64,000 bases of DNA, from assembly GCA_963920575.1 (NCBI GenBank), contig OY986970.1:20033274-20097273 (forward strand). Direction: 5' to 3'. Source of the DNA: Narthecium ossifragum. Its lineage: Eukaryota > Streptophyta > Magnoliopsida > Dioscoreales > Nartheciaceae. Within the stretch, counting starts at the first letter, position 1, and every line of letters starts with the position of its first letter. The notes below the pieces were generated by a model, which was not told the DNA's origin, ran no database searches, and saw nothing but the letters and a program-made list of their open reading frames with translations. Below are positions 23,734-34,242 of the stretch, piece by piece. A program made the translations under genes and the position numbers.

Positions 23734-23743
23734 CTATAAATAG
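23734..23743 (+). promoter_or_regulatory. LTR TATA box
   Basis: CTATAAATAG lies about 775 bp into the 5' LTR, just downstream of the palindrome array. The same box is at about 28965 in the 3' LTR. It probably sets the start of the element's transcript. Confidence 0.7.
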
Positions 23744-24563
23744 GAAACTTAGGGCTAATCAAGGGGACTTTTTGGCAGCGTTTGGAGGCGAGGAGAAGGG
23801 TTCCAGGCTTGGTTTTCTTTTCTTATTTCTTCTTTATTTCTTCATTAGTTTTGTTGCCCTCATGGTGAACATGTGTGGCTGGTTTCTCTTCTAAGGTACC
23901 GATGTAGCCCTAACTGAATCATTCTATGTTATTGGATCATGATTATTTTATCAGTTTATTTTCCTTGTTTCATTCATTATTATAACTGAGATCTTAAATA
24001 CCTTTATCTGGCCAACAAAAGTATTATAGATTGTTTTATGTGAGATTGGGCGAGTGTTCATTCCCTAATCTTGCAGAATCTATGAATGAATGAGTTTATG
24101 TCGAGGCCGGGTTCAAGCTAAGAGTATTCTTGGTTCATAAGTGTTCTTCAGAGCTTAATGGATTCTTGGTTAACACTTAGTTATGGGTTCATTAACTAGG
24201 GTTAATTGGGGGTACTTGGTGAAAACCGCGGCCGAACGGATCATCATACTGGAAGAATGAGCCCTTGGAAGTAAACTGAAATTTTGATTGATTCAATGCA
24301 TAGAATGAGGATGTTATGGTGAAATCAGAACCTTAGTATCCATCCATCATATTTCTATCGTTTTCTTATTTTGTTATTAGGTCATCTATTTTCGAGACTT
24401 CATATTTCTTATTTTTCCTTCCTTATTTTCTTTCTTTTCTGTTCTTTAGCGTTTTACTCTAATAATCTCTACAAATCTCTGTGGGTACGATACTCGTATT
24501 GCTGCTATACTGATTGCACCGATTCGTATACTTGCGAGATATAAAATTTATTCATCAAGTTTT

Positions 24564-24582
24564 TGGCGTTGTTGCCGGGGAT
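24564..24582 (+). other. Primer binding site, tRNA-Asp type
   Basis: TGGCGTTGTTGCCGGGGAT begins seven bases after the 5' LTR. It resembles the complement of the plant tRNA-Asp 3' end (TGGCGCCGTTGCCGGGGAT) with two adjacent mismatches. Confidence 0.75.
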
Positions 24583-24606
24583 TTGATTAGAGTTTATTTG
24601 TAGTGA

Positions 24607-27003
24607 ATGCAAGGTCGCCGATCACGGAAAGAAAAGTTGTTGCCCTTGAACGATAAAGTAGATCAAATTGGTTGGAAGAAAAGATCTAACAAAGACAGCC
24701 TGTCCACATCAGATCTAGGAGTTCAAGAGGAGGAACAAGAGGAGATGGCGCTTAATAACAATTTACGTCCTTTGGAGGAGTACGCGAGGCCTACTATTTC
24801 TACCTCACCTTCGTGCATTGCGTTACCTGCAGAGGCTAGAAATTATGAACTTAAAAATCTACATTTTTCTATGCTTCCTGAATTTCATGGTTTACCTTCT
24901 GAGGATGCACTAACTTTTGTGAAAGATTATTATGCTACTATTCAGACTTTTCCTCTAGGTGGCATTACTGAAGATCAATTGAGGATGCGATATTTTCCTT
25001 ACACCTTGAAGGATAAAGCGAAGAGATGGTTGATGTCGTTGCCTCCTGGATCACTAACTACTTGGGATGCAATTTATAACAAGTTTGTTAGTAAATTTTA
25101 TTCTCATGCCATGACTACTAACTTGAGAAGGCAAATTCCAAATTTTCAGCAATCTGATGGAGAACCATTCCATGAAGCATGGGATAGATTTAAAATGCTT
25201 TTGATGCAATGTCCACATCATAATTATTCTTTAGAAAATCAGATGCAATATTTCTATGATGGATTAAATCTTTCTTGTAAGACTATGGCAGATAATGCTG
25301 CAGGTGGAGCGATGTTCAAAAGGACACCACCAGAGGCGTACGAAATTTATGAGATGCTAAGATCAAACTCGCAGCAGAGAGACACAAGGAATAAGGCGAG
25401 TGGCATCTATGAGCTTAACTAGAATGACGATTTGGCAAGGCAAATCGCAGCCCTCAACAAGAAGATGGATGCGATGATGTCCACACAAGCAAAACCGGTT
25501 GAGGTTTGTTCAATTTGCAATATTGTTGGTCATAGGTTTGATTCATGTCCTTCTGGTAGTGAATTTCCGGATTATGTGCAAGAACAAGCTAATTTGATGA
25601 ATGCTTATAATCCGAGACCTAGATTTGATCCTTATGCAAATACTTACAATCCTGGTTGGAGGGAGCATCCGAATTTTTCATGGAAAAATAATGCTAATCC
25701 TAGCATGCCTTCTGCTAATCAGTCTAACCCATTTGTTAAGTCGTCTTTGGAAGCGACTATGTTAGCTTTTATGTAGAAAATCGACTCAAGGATGGAACAA
25801 CAAGATTCGGCCATTGCTCGACATGATGTAGAATTGAAGAATGTTGCAGCATCTATTGGGAAGTTGGAAGTTCAAGTGGGACAGCTTGCAGATGCCGTAC
25901 GAGCCCATGTTCCAGGAAGATTTCCAAGCCAACCAGAGCAAGCCAACGCAGTTACTATTCTTCGTTCAGGTAAGATTATTGATAATAAGATTAATGCTGA
26001 AGTTATTGATGAGTTAAATGATGATGCAAGTGAGGAAGTTGAAAAGGAGGAACGCTCGAAAAGGCCACCATCGGCCACATCAGCTTTTGATCATGAAAAG
26101 AGAGCAAATTCAGTTCCGGAGGTTCATCACAGCAATCCTCCACCATATGTGCTGCCAATTCCTTTTCCAGGCCGCCTGAAGAAAGCCTAAATGGATAAGT
26201 CATATTCTGAAATTTATGATATTCTATCTAAGGTTAATGTGAACTTACCATTACTTGATGTGATTAGGAAAATACCAGCCTTTCCAAAGTTCTTCAAGGA
26301 ACTACGTACTTCTAAACGTAAGTATGAACCTCATGAAAAGGTGATGGTTTCAGAGACGACAAGTGCGGTGCTACAAAAGAAACTTCCATCCAAGCTTAAA
26401 GATCCAGGGAGTTTTAATATTAATATTATTGTTGGTGATACAAAAATAGGGGAGGCAATGCTTGACTTAGGAGCTAGTATTAATCTCATGCCTTACTCTG
26501 TGTTCCTTCAGCTAGGTGTTGGTAAATTAAAACCTACTACGATGTCTCTACAACTTGCAGATCGTTCAATTAAATATCCATTAGGCATTGTAGAAGACAT
26601 CTTAGAACAAGTTGATAAGTTAATTATTCCTGCTGATTTTGTGATATTGGATATGAATGATGCACCATTGAATGATAGAAAATTACCTATTTTGTTGGGT
26701 CGTCCATTTATGGCTACAGCTGATACTATGATTAATGTGAAGGATGGTAAGCTCAGCATGACAGTTTTAGGTGAAACTGTTGAATTTAAAGTGTTTGAGT
26801 TTATGTCATGTCCTTCAAACTCTGTTGATTGCTTCTCAATAAATGTTGTAGATTCGTTGGATTTCTCTAATTTCAGGCAAGAGCAAGTGAAGACTACATT
26901 GAAAGCAGATTTGAAGATGGTGCAGAATGACTTGCACAGCTATATGAGAGTACAGGAGGTTGTCACACCGCTTGAAGCATTACAACCATACGAACCTGGC
27001 TGA
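24607..27003 (+). pseudogene. Gag-protease polyprotein with three nonsense codons
   Basis: One reading frame of about 798 codons. Gag core (residues about 85-260) has LHFSMLPEFHGLPSEDALTF, MRYFPYTLKDKAKRWLMSLP and a PHHNYSLENQMQYFYDGL stretch, the retrotransposon gag family. A CCHC zinc knuckle follows (CSICNIVGHRFDSC, about residue 301). Then a helix with IGKLEVQVGQLAD, and an aspartic protease with DLGASINLMPYS and LPILLGRPFM. The frame ends by TGA after EPG. Internal stops at 25420, 25774 and 26188 (TAG, TAG, TAA) are the only breaks; the first two and probably the third fit C-to-T changes in glutamine codons. Gag assembles the particle and the protease processes it. It lies between the element's LTRs. 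Confidence 0.9.
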
Positions 27004-28188
27004 ACATTAAGGCTTTGCAGTACGTCTTGCCTAGATGTTAAATAAAGCGCTGGGTGGGAGGCAACCTACCAAGGTAACCTGTTTTTAAGTTTAAGTTTTA
27101 GTTTTCAGTCTTATGTTTCTCTTTTGTTTTTCTTTTAGGTTTTCAGCCACCCGGAGGATCCTTGAGGAGATGTTCGCTATTCTATCAGGTGGCCTCTTTC
27201 TTATTTACAGTACTTGTCTCTTCTTTCTCTGGAAATTTTTGGATAGCCACCTCCTACATATTTGATTGGATAAATGCACACATTGAGGACAATGTTGATT
27301 TCAGGTTGGGGGGTGTAGACATTCATTGAGTATTGCATGCTACCTTGTGGGTATAATAGTGTTAAATTATACATAAGCTGAAATTTTTATACGTATTATA
27401 CATGTTGCTTCCATATGGACTGACCTATACATGGATTGCGTGCGTGATAACCTGAAGGTAGAATATCATGTGATTCACACACGAACACTTTATGTGCAGT
27501 GGTGATTATACTCACCAGAGGAATGAGCATGCTATTGTCAATTTAGACCATGATTTCAGCATAAGCTAGTGTTGAGTATTGCATGCAGAAAAAAAAAAGA
27601 GAAAAAGTTCTGGAGCTTTAATAAGTTGTGCCTAAACGACTGTTAAGTGATCTACTGAGTAACCGGGTGTTCTTGCCTCAGGAAGCGGGGAGCTCGCGTA
27701 AAAAGGTAGAATCACTAATAGCTAAAAAAAACTACTCAGTGTTTTGTTAAGTAACCGGGTCTCTGCGCCTCAAGAAGCGAAGAGTGCTCGCGTAAAAAGG
27801 CAAAATGTCTGATAGTTAAAAGAAAAAAAAAACAAAAAAGAGCATGCTGTACTTAAAGTGCGAGGGTTGGATGATTGGTCATGATGATAGTAGTGTGTTT
27901 GGACTAATGGTGGGTAGAAGTTGCTTATGTACGTAACTTTTATTTGTCACGTCACATGAGTTTGGCTGAATGGTGATTAGAATGTTTGAAGTGTAGAAGT
28001 TAATTTCATGTGTTAGTAGCATGTGCATGAGTATAAGACGTTTTGTGCTCTGTACTAGATAGAACATTATTGACTTGACAAGGTAGTACTTTTATTATGC
28101 ATGTCTACAACCTATGACCGTTGGTGTGCTTAATATATTTTATGCGCTTAAAATTGCTAGAGACTAGCAATAAGCTGGTTGGGGGGTG
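27004..28188 (+). other. 3' untranslated part and polypurine tract of the gag-protease element
   Basis: No coding sequence. It starts with a GCGCTGGGTGGGAGGCAACC block and holds two related copies of a GTAACCGGGT..AAGAAGCG..GCTCGCGTAAAAAGG unit (about 27659-27708 and 27752-27801). It ends with the purine tract AGCTGGTTGGGGGGTG beside the 3' LTR, which primes plus-strand synthesis. Confidence 0.8.
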
Positions 28189-29787
28189 TGATGAGTGCAT
28201 GAAAGTGCACTCTAAATAGCCTTATAACCATCTCAATTGCTAGATTATTATCTTTAATCAACATCTTTATTCCTATTTTTATATCTATATGTTGCTTCAC
28301 ATAGTTGTTTGGAAAATGCAGGAAAAAGGAGAAAAGAAGCTGAAAAGAGTGCATGGATCAACTTTAAAGATTGATCTGTACCGGCTCATGAAGAATCAGA
28401 TTATGTACCATATATGGTTGGAAAGCTCTTGAAGTCCAGATTCTGGAGAATTTTACGGTTCGTGATTTCGAGTTTTCTAGAGGAAGTTACGGCAATTTTA
28501 ATACCGATGGCGCAGTCTGAATGACAGCACAGTAAATAAGCTGGAAGTTCGAGCGATCCGCCGATCGATCGGACTACGCAGAAACGTGACAGAACCTTTT
28601 TTTTTTGGCTGAACGAAGTCCGATCGATCTCTCCATCCCTCTTAAGGTGTCCGATCGATCCGACACCAATGGTCCGATCGATCGGGCTCGGGAAAAGCCA
28701 AAAACAGCGGATTTTTACTCAACCGATCGATCCAACACTCATAGTTCGATCGATCGGACTTGGGAATTAAAGGTTGACAGAACGTATGCTTTTTAGAGGA
28801 GCAGAGTTCGATCGATTCGTCCATCGATCGGATTCGGGCGTAAATAGAAGTTGGAGATTTCAATGAGACCGATCGATCCAACATCCCGAGGAAGATCGAT
28901 CGGACGTTCCCAGTGAATTAAATCAACGGTTTTGATATAATCCGAGTTTACTAATTCTTGGACCCTATAAATAGAAACTTAGGGCTAATCAAGGGGACTT
29001 TTTGGCAGCGTTTGGAGGCGAGGAGAAGGGTTCCAGGCTTGGTTTTCTTTTCTTATTTCTTCTTTATTTCTTCATTAGTTTTGTTGCCCTCATGGAGAAC
29101 ATGAGTGGCTAGTTTCTCTTCTAAGGTACCGATGTAGCCCTAACTGAATCATTCTATGTTATTGGATCATGATTATTTTATCAGTTTATTTTCCTTGTTT
29201 CATTCATTATTATAATTGAGATCTTAAATACCTTTATCTGGCCAATAAAAGTATTATAGATTGTTTTATGTGAGATTGGGCGAGGGTTCATTCCCTAATC
29301 TTGCAGGATCTATGAATGAATGAGTTTATGTCGAGGCCGGGTTCAAGCTAAGAGTATTCTTGGTTCATAAGTGTTCTTCAGAGCTTAATGGATTCTTGGT
29401 TAACACTTAGTTATGGGTTCATTAACTAGGGTTAATTGGGGGTACTTGGTGAAGACCGCGGCCGAACGGATCATCATACCGGAAGAACGAGCCCTTGGAA
29501 GTAAACTGAAATCTTGATTGATTCAATGCATAGAATGAGGATGTTATGGTGAAATCGGAACCTTAGTATCCATCCATCATATTTCTATCGTTTTCTTATT
29601 TCGTTATTAGGTCATCTATTTTCGAGACTTCATATTTCTTATTTTTCCTTCCTTATTTTCTTTCTTTTCTGTTCTTTAGCGTTTTACTCTAATAATCTCT
29701 ACAAATCTCTATGGGTACGATACTCGTATTGCTGCTATACTGATTGCACCGATTCGTATACTTGCGAGATATAAAATTTATTCATCA
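28189..29787 (+). repeat. 3' LTR of the gag-protease element
   Basis: It has the same length as the 5' LTR (1599 bp) with about 40 substitutions or 1-bp indels by eye. The GATCGATC array is at 28560-28906. Confidence 0.95.
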
Positions 29788-29960
29788 CCCGGGCCGGGCT
29801 TTACCACATGCCCGGCCCTGCCCTTTAGCCTAATGGGCCCGGGCCGGGCCGGGTCCGGGTTGGTAGCACCGCCACCCGGCCCGGGCCCTCTTTAAGCCCT
29901 GCCCGGTTCTGGACCGGGCCGGGGGCGGGTTTAGGGCCGGGCCTAAGCACCCGGCCCGGT
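29788..29960. repeat. hAT subterminal GGCCCGGG repeats, left side
   Basis: GGGCCGGGC, CCCGGCCC and GGGCCCGGGCCGGG recur on both strands, and a matching cluster lies at 32915-33030. Clustered subterminal motifs are the usual transposase binding sites in hAT elements. The high GC content gives spurious proline/glycine-rich frames here. Confidence 0.8.
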
Positions 29961-30242
29961 TTTTTTATATTTTTTAAATTATTTATGTTAGATTTTAAAT
30001 ACTTAAAAAATTCATAAAAAATCAGAAAAAATACAGAAAATTTGTAGAAAACTTTCTTTATTCTCAACATTGTTTTTCAAATACATTGCATATTTAGAGG
30101 AGGTATTGCATCACAATAGGATGGGCACCTCCCAACTAGGTTGGCACCTACCCACTTATAAAATCATTTGCACCTCTACTCTAAGTTCTGAAAACATAAA
30201 TTACAAACTTAGAAATATAGAAGAAAAATTACATTTATACAG

Positions 30243-32336
30243 TCATGCTTCTACATCTAAATCTTCAAATTCTTCCATCATCCCTTCTTCAGCTTGCATA
30301 TCTTGAAGCCTCATTTCTGCACCCCACCAATCCTTGAGGCATATCAAAGCTTTGACTGTCATTGAGTCTAAGCTACTTCTGTAATCATCAAGCACACGTC
30401 CACTTAAACTGAACGCGCTCTGAGAAGCTACGGTAGACATCTGAGCGGCTAATATATCTCGTGCTAGAATGGATAGAACAGGAAATGCTACTGATCCTTG
30501 TATTTTCCACCATCCCACAATATCTAATTCACTGCCGGGCTCAACAACAACTACGGGAGCATTGTAGTATTGTTGAAGCTCGGATGTCACAGATCTTAAT
30601 GGAGCTCCGGAGTAGAATAAGTCATTAACCATGACCGTCATCCCTACTGGATCCTTTCCTTTTCTTGGACTCGAGCGAGATGAAGATGTTGGTTGATTGG
30701 GCCTCGTTCCATACTTAGCATTGTACTCATTAAATAATGTTTCAAAAGCTCGCTGAATTCTTGAATGATGGCTCATCATTTCATGATCATCTGGAGAGTA
30801 CATCACTTCAAAAAATTTTAGCAAACCTGTATCCTTCATGTTAGGACTTATCAGCATGCCGAAACCAAGAACCATGGGAATTGGTCTAAAGTACTTATTA
30901 AATTTCATAAACATGCTTTGGATCATGGTACTAAGATAGAAGTTACTGGCATTATTAGTAAAAACTTTAAAAATATAGTGAAGGTGCAGACAACCAAGTG
31001 TTACAGTAGGAGTATATGAAGGAGAAAGGCCGATAGTTGCATTATAGAAGATTTTGAACATGTCACGTAAATTATCTATTACAGTCCATTCATCATCGGT
31101 AATCAATCCTAAAGTAACAGAAGATGATGATGATCTACTAAGAGCATAGTCAACATATTCATTCATGGCAATTCTATACTCTATAGCATCATTTAGCATG
31201 AAATAGGTAGAGTTCCACCTGATTTTTACATCAATTTGAATCTTTTTAGGTTTCAGTCCATGCCTCTTGCATATAGAACAAAATTTTCTAAATCTTGTAT
31301 CAGAAGTTCTAATGCTGTAGGCAATATCCCTTACCTTTTGGATACTGTCTTTGATATGCTCATATGCAGTTTGGACAATAAGATTAAATATATGGCACAT
31401 ACATCTGCAATGTAAATAGTCCCCATTACCGGGAAGAGGTAGATCGCCTTTAAGTCGAGCTGCAGCAACATTCTTAGAACTAGCATTGTCCAAAGTTAGG
31501 CAAAAAAAATTTTCATTAATCCCAGCAGTAGTAAGTTCGGCCAAAATCGTATCGGCAATTAACTCGCCTGTATGACAATCTTCAAGAGGGACGAAAGACA
31601 AAATTCTTTTTTATAAAACCCAGTTTTGATCTATAAAATGGATAGTAATGCATAGATAAGAGATTGTTTGATTAGATGTCCAAATATCGGAAGTAAGAGA
31701 AAACCGGCTCGGGATAGAAGATAAGTAAGAAATCAGGTTTTTTATTTCGATTTTAAAACATTTCATCACATCTCGTTGTGCAGTACGCCGTGAAAACTTC
31801 TTATATGCCGGCTGAAATCCAAATCTAATCATATTCTCCAAAAAAATATTCTCGGCGGTACTAAAAGACTCATTGTTCATGATGATATATCTAACTACCT
31901 GCATTCTTGCATTGTTTGGATCATATGAGAAAGTAGAGAGAGAACCTGAAGAAGAAGACTGTGATAGTAAGCTTTGTTGGATGTCTTGTTGTTGTCCACC
32001 GCCTTGGGCCTTTTGATGGCCTTCAATGTGTCGAATTAAATGTTTCGTACCTGCTTTATGGTGAGCAGTGAGCTCAGCCCTGCAGATCGAGCATCTAGCT
32101 TTGACGCTGGTGACCTTGTTTGGATCATTTGGGTCTTCTTTCTTCTCTATTCTTTCGAAAATGTCCCATACAGGTGATTTTCGCGCCCGTTTCGTCAAAG
32201 GAGTGGTGGCGGTGGTGGCGGTGGCGACGGCGGCAGCGGCGTAGGCGGCTTCCCATTGCCCTCCTCCTTGCGTGGACTCCTCATCAAGGTTGATGGGTTG
32301 ATCTCATGCTGAAAAACTCGATGGGGAGGAATCCAT
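30243..32336 (-). pseudogene. hAT transposase with two premature stops
   Basis: The best start is the ATG at 32336 (MDSSPSSFSA), giving a 697-residue frame. An in-frame TGA lies at 32304-32306 and a TAA at 31611-31613. The TAA turns the conserved WVLQKRIL into WVL-stop-KRIL, as if a CAA codon changed. A BED zinc finger (about residues 70-105) shows ARCSIC and HLIRHIEGH. The RNase H-like core region includes LTSDIWTS and LTLDNASSKN. The C-terminal hAT dimerisation region has ELDIVGWWK and FPVLSILARDILA. Length and domain order are those of complete plant hAT transposases (zinc finger BED / RICESLEEPER-like). It lies inside its own terminal repeats, so it is an element gene rather than a domesticated one. 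Confidence 0.92.
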
Positions 32337-32914
32337 CTAGTGAGTAGCTGGAGAGTTGAAGTTAGGAGCTTGAATGAGGGAGGGAGAGAGAGACTTGAAG
32401 TTAGGAGCTTGAATGAGGGAGAGAGAGAGAGAGCTCTTAGATTTTCAGATTTTGAGATCTGATGGGTTCAAATGAAAGGAAGTGAGCTCATTTTATAGAG
32501 TGTCTTCATTGAAGAGCAATTCCTAAATTATTCCTGAAATATGGCTGTTTATGGCCACTTTTCGGGGGCAAATTAGATATAAGTAAAAAATGACAAAAGT
32601 GCCCTAATAATTTAACCGTTTTTGGTCATTTATTAAGGGCAAAATGGTCATTATATATATGACACTTTAAACAACAGAAAACATGTCAGGAAATATTTGA
32701 CAAAATTATCCCTAAAAATGACCGTTTTTTTAACTCTATTTGAGGGCAAAGAGGTCATTCTAGATGTCATTTAAGAAAAAAAAAAAATTTAAATTCAAAA
32801 TTCAAATTCAAAAACCGGATGTCAAAATTGCCCTCGAATTATAACCGTTGTTGACCGTTTATGTAGGGCAAAATGGTAATCTTATATAATAAAAAAATTT
32901 AAAAAAACTCAAAA

Positions 32915-33030
32915 AATCCGGGCCGGGCCGGGCCCAACCGGGTTTTGGGCTTGGGTACCCGGACCCGGCCCTAGGCCCTCTTGGACCCGGATTTCCGGGC
33001 CTAACCCGGGTCCGGGCCCGGGTTAATGGG
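32915..33030. repeat. hAT subterminal GGCCCGGG repeats, right side
   Basis: CCGGGCCGGGCCGGGCCC, GGACCCGG and CCGGGTCCGGGCCCGGG units lie just inside the right terminal repeat. They match the cluster at 29788-29960. Confidence 0.8.
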
Positions 33031-33055
33031 CCTTTTGTCCACCCCTAGCAATGGC

Positions 33056-33942
33056 AACCTAGCATTGCATCAAAGTCTCAATACTTAATAAAAACAAAAA
33101 AAAAATGGTATTGTATTCACTTGCATGGGACTAATAGCATTTGATTTGGGATTGGGACAATCGAAATATTTGGGAAATAGATGAAGTGTTGTAACCAATA
33201 GATGGATCTGGGCTGCAATTTTGACTCGGCGTGAGTTGGACTCGCTCAACCAGCACATTCATATGGATGTATTAAATACTTATACTTGATTTAGCATATC
33301 AAACAGAAAATTAAGACATGATACGGCATCAAGCAATATCACACTGCCACGATGCAGCGTACTAAATAGACCATTCACTCAACAAGGTCGGATGCAATTT
33401 GATTTAGATCTCTGTCTACCTCAAAGCTCAGCAGGATACAACCCAGAAGAAAATTATTCCTAACGAAACCAACTGATTGATTGATGGTTGGTTCCACGAA
33501 AATTGAGTGGTTTTGGACCCGGTTGCCCGACCCACACATCACATCCGATCAAACCACACGTTCCGAACGGGGAACCAAATGCTTTTAGATTGGTCCGCAT
33601 CGAGCTTCGTGCACGCCAACAGCTCTTCGAGAAAAGCCACCGTCTTTGCCACGTGTCATGTGCGAACCCCACCTCTAGACCCAAACGAACACTCGATAAC
33701 GTACTCCGCCGAGCACTCTCAGGTCAATCCTTCTGTCCCAACCTAGCCGATGGATCCCACATCCAACGGCTCCCTTGAAACCCTCGCATTTTGGACACCC
33801 GTAAACCCGTTAATCCGCTATTCTAACTAATATTAGGAGGGTCCTCCTCAACGACACAGCGGGGATTAGTTACGGAAAACGAGTACGGATCTTTATCGGG
33901 CGTAGAAGATCCGATCCGATTAGTTTAAACGCGTTAGTTATC
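33056..33942. other. Intergenic region upstream of RABA1
   Basis: No gene, element end or strong repeat was recognised. The last few hundred bases are likely RABA1 promoter. Open frames at 33460-33780 lack any recognisable domain. Confidence 0.5.
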
Positions 33943-33954
33943 TATTTATAAAAG
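33943..33954 (+). promoter_or_regulatory. Probable TATA box of RABA1
   Basis: TATTTATAAAAG lies about 290 bp before the start codon. It implies a transcription start near 33975-33985 and a 5' leader of about 260 bp that includes a CT repeat. Confidence 0.6.
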
Positions 33955-34061
33955 TGTGCCCTCGGAGCAGCGGAAACGGATCCGCCCGGGTTCCAAGTTC
34001 CTACGCCGATCCATTACAACTAAGCACGTCATATCTCCAGCTCTCTTCCTCTTCTCAGCGC

Positions 34062-34085
34062 CCTCTCTCTCTCTCTCTCTCTCTC
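34062..34085 (+). repeat. CT microsatellite in the RABA1 5' leader
   Basis: About eleven CT dinucleotides lie within the expected leader. CT tracts near the start of transcription are common in plant genes. Confidence 0.8.
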
Positions 34086-34242
34086 GCTCGCTCTCCTCGT
34101 TAGCGCGCGTCTTGATGCCGAGAGGGATCTCGACCTCGCCGTCGACCGATCGGATCCTCTGAATCGAGTCGGCGATTCTTGTTAGATCGGCGGGAACCCC
34201 ATCCTGCCGCCGGAATTGGGGGAGGAAGCGAACCGGTAAGGG

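Larger units (their letters stand above)
22959..24557 (+). repeat. 5' LTR of the gag-protease element
   Basis: It begins TGATGAGTGCATGAAAGTGC, ends ATAAAATTTATTCATCA, and contains a GATCGATC array followed by a TATA box. It is paired with 28189-29787. Confidence 0.95.
22959..29787 (+). mobile_element. Gag-protease-only Ty3/gypsy-type LTR retrotransposon
   Basis: Two 1599-bp LTRs (TGATGAGTGCAT..ATTTATTCATCA) bound 3.6 kb of internal sequence. That sequence holds a tRNA-Asp-like primer site, one long gag-protease frame and a purine tract. RT, RNase H and integrase are all absent, with no sign of a gap in the internal region. It must have relied on another element's enzymes. About 40 LTR differences by eye (roughly 97.5% identity) point to fairly recent insertion. 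The flanks CCTGG and CCCGG differ by one C-to-T change at a CpG. It lies inside the hAT element. Confidence 0.93.
22933..33047 (-). mobile_element. hAT DNA transposon with target duplication
   Basis: The outer ends are TAAGGGTGGACAAAAAGCCC at the left and, reversed, TAGGGGTGGACAAAAGGCCC at the right, an imperfect terminal inverted repeat. GCAATGGC flanks both ends (22925-22932 and 33048-33055), an exact 8-bp duplication as expected of hAT elements. Subterminal regions are packed with GGCCCGGGCCGGG-type repeats (29788-29960 and 32915-33030). The transposase gene lies at 30243-32336 on the minus strand. A 6.8-kb LTR element inserted 26 bp from the left end accounts for most of the length; without it the element is about 3.3 kb. 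Confidence 0.93.

Noticed and set aside
29825..30070. Proline/glycine-rich frame
   Set aside because: It translates the GGCCCGGG subterminal repeats of the hAT element.
30243..32336. Domesticated DAYSLEEPER/RICESLEEPER host gene
   Set aside because: The gene lies within matching terminal repeats with a target duplication and carries two nonsense codons, so it is an element gene in decay.
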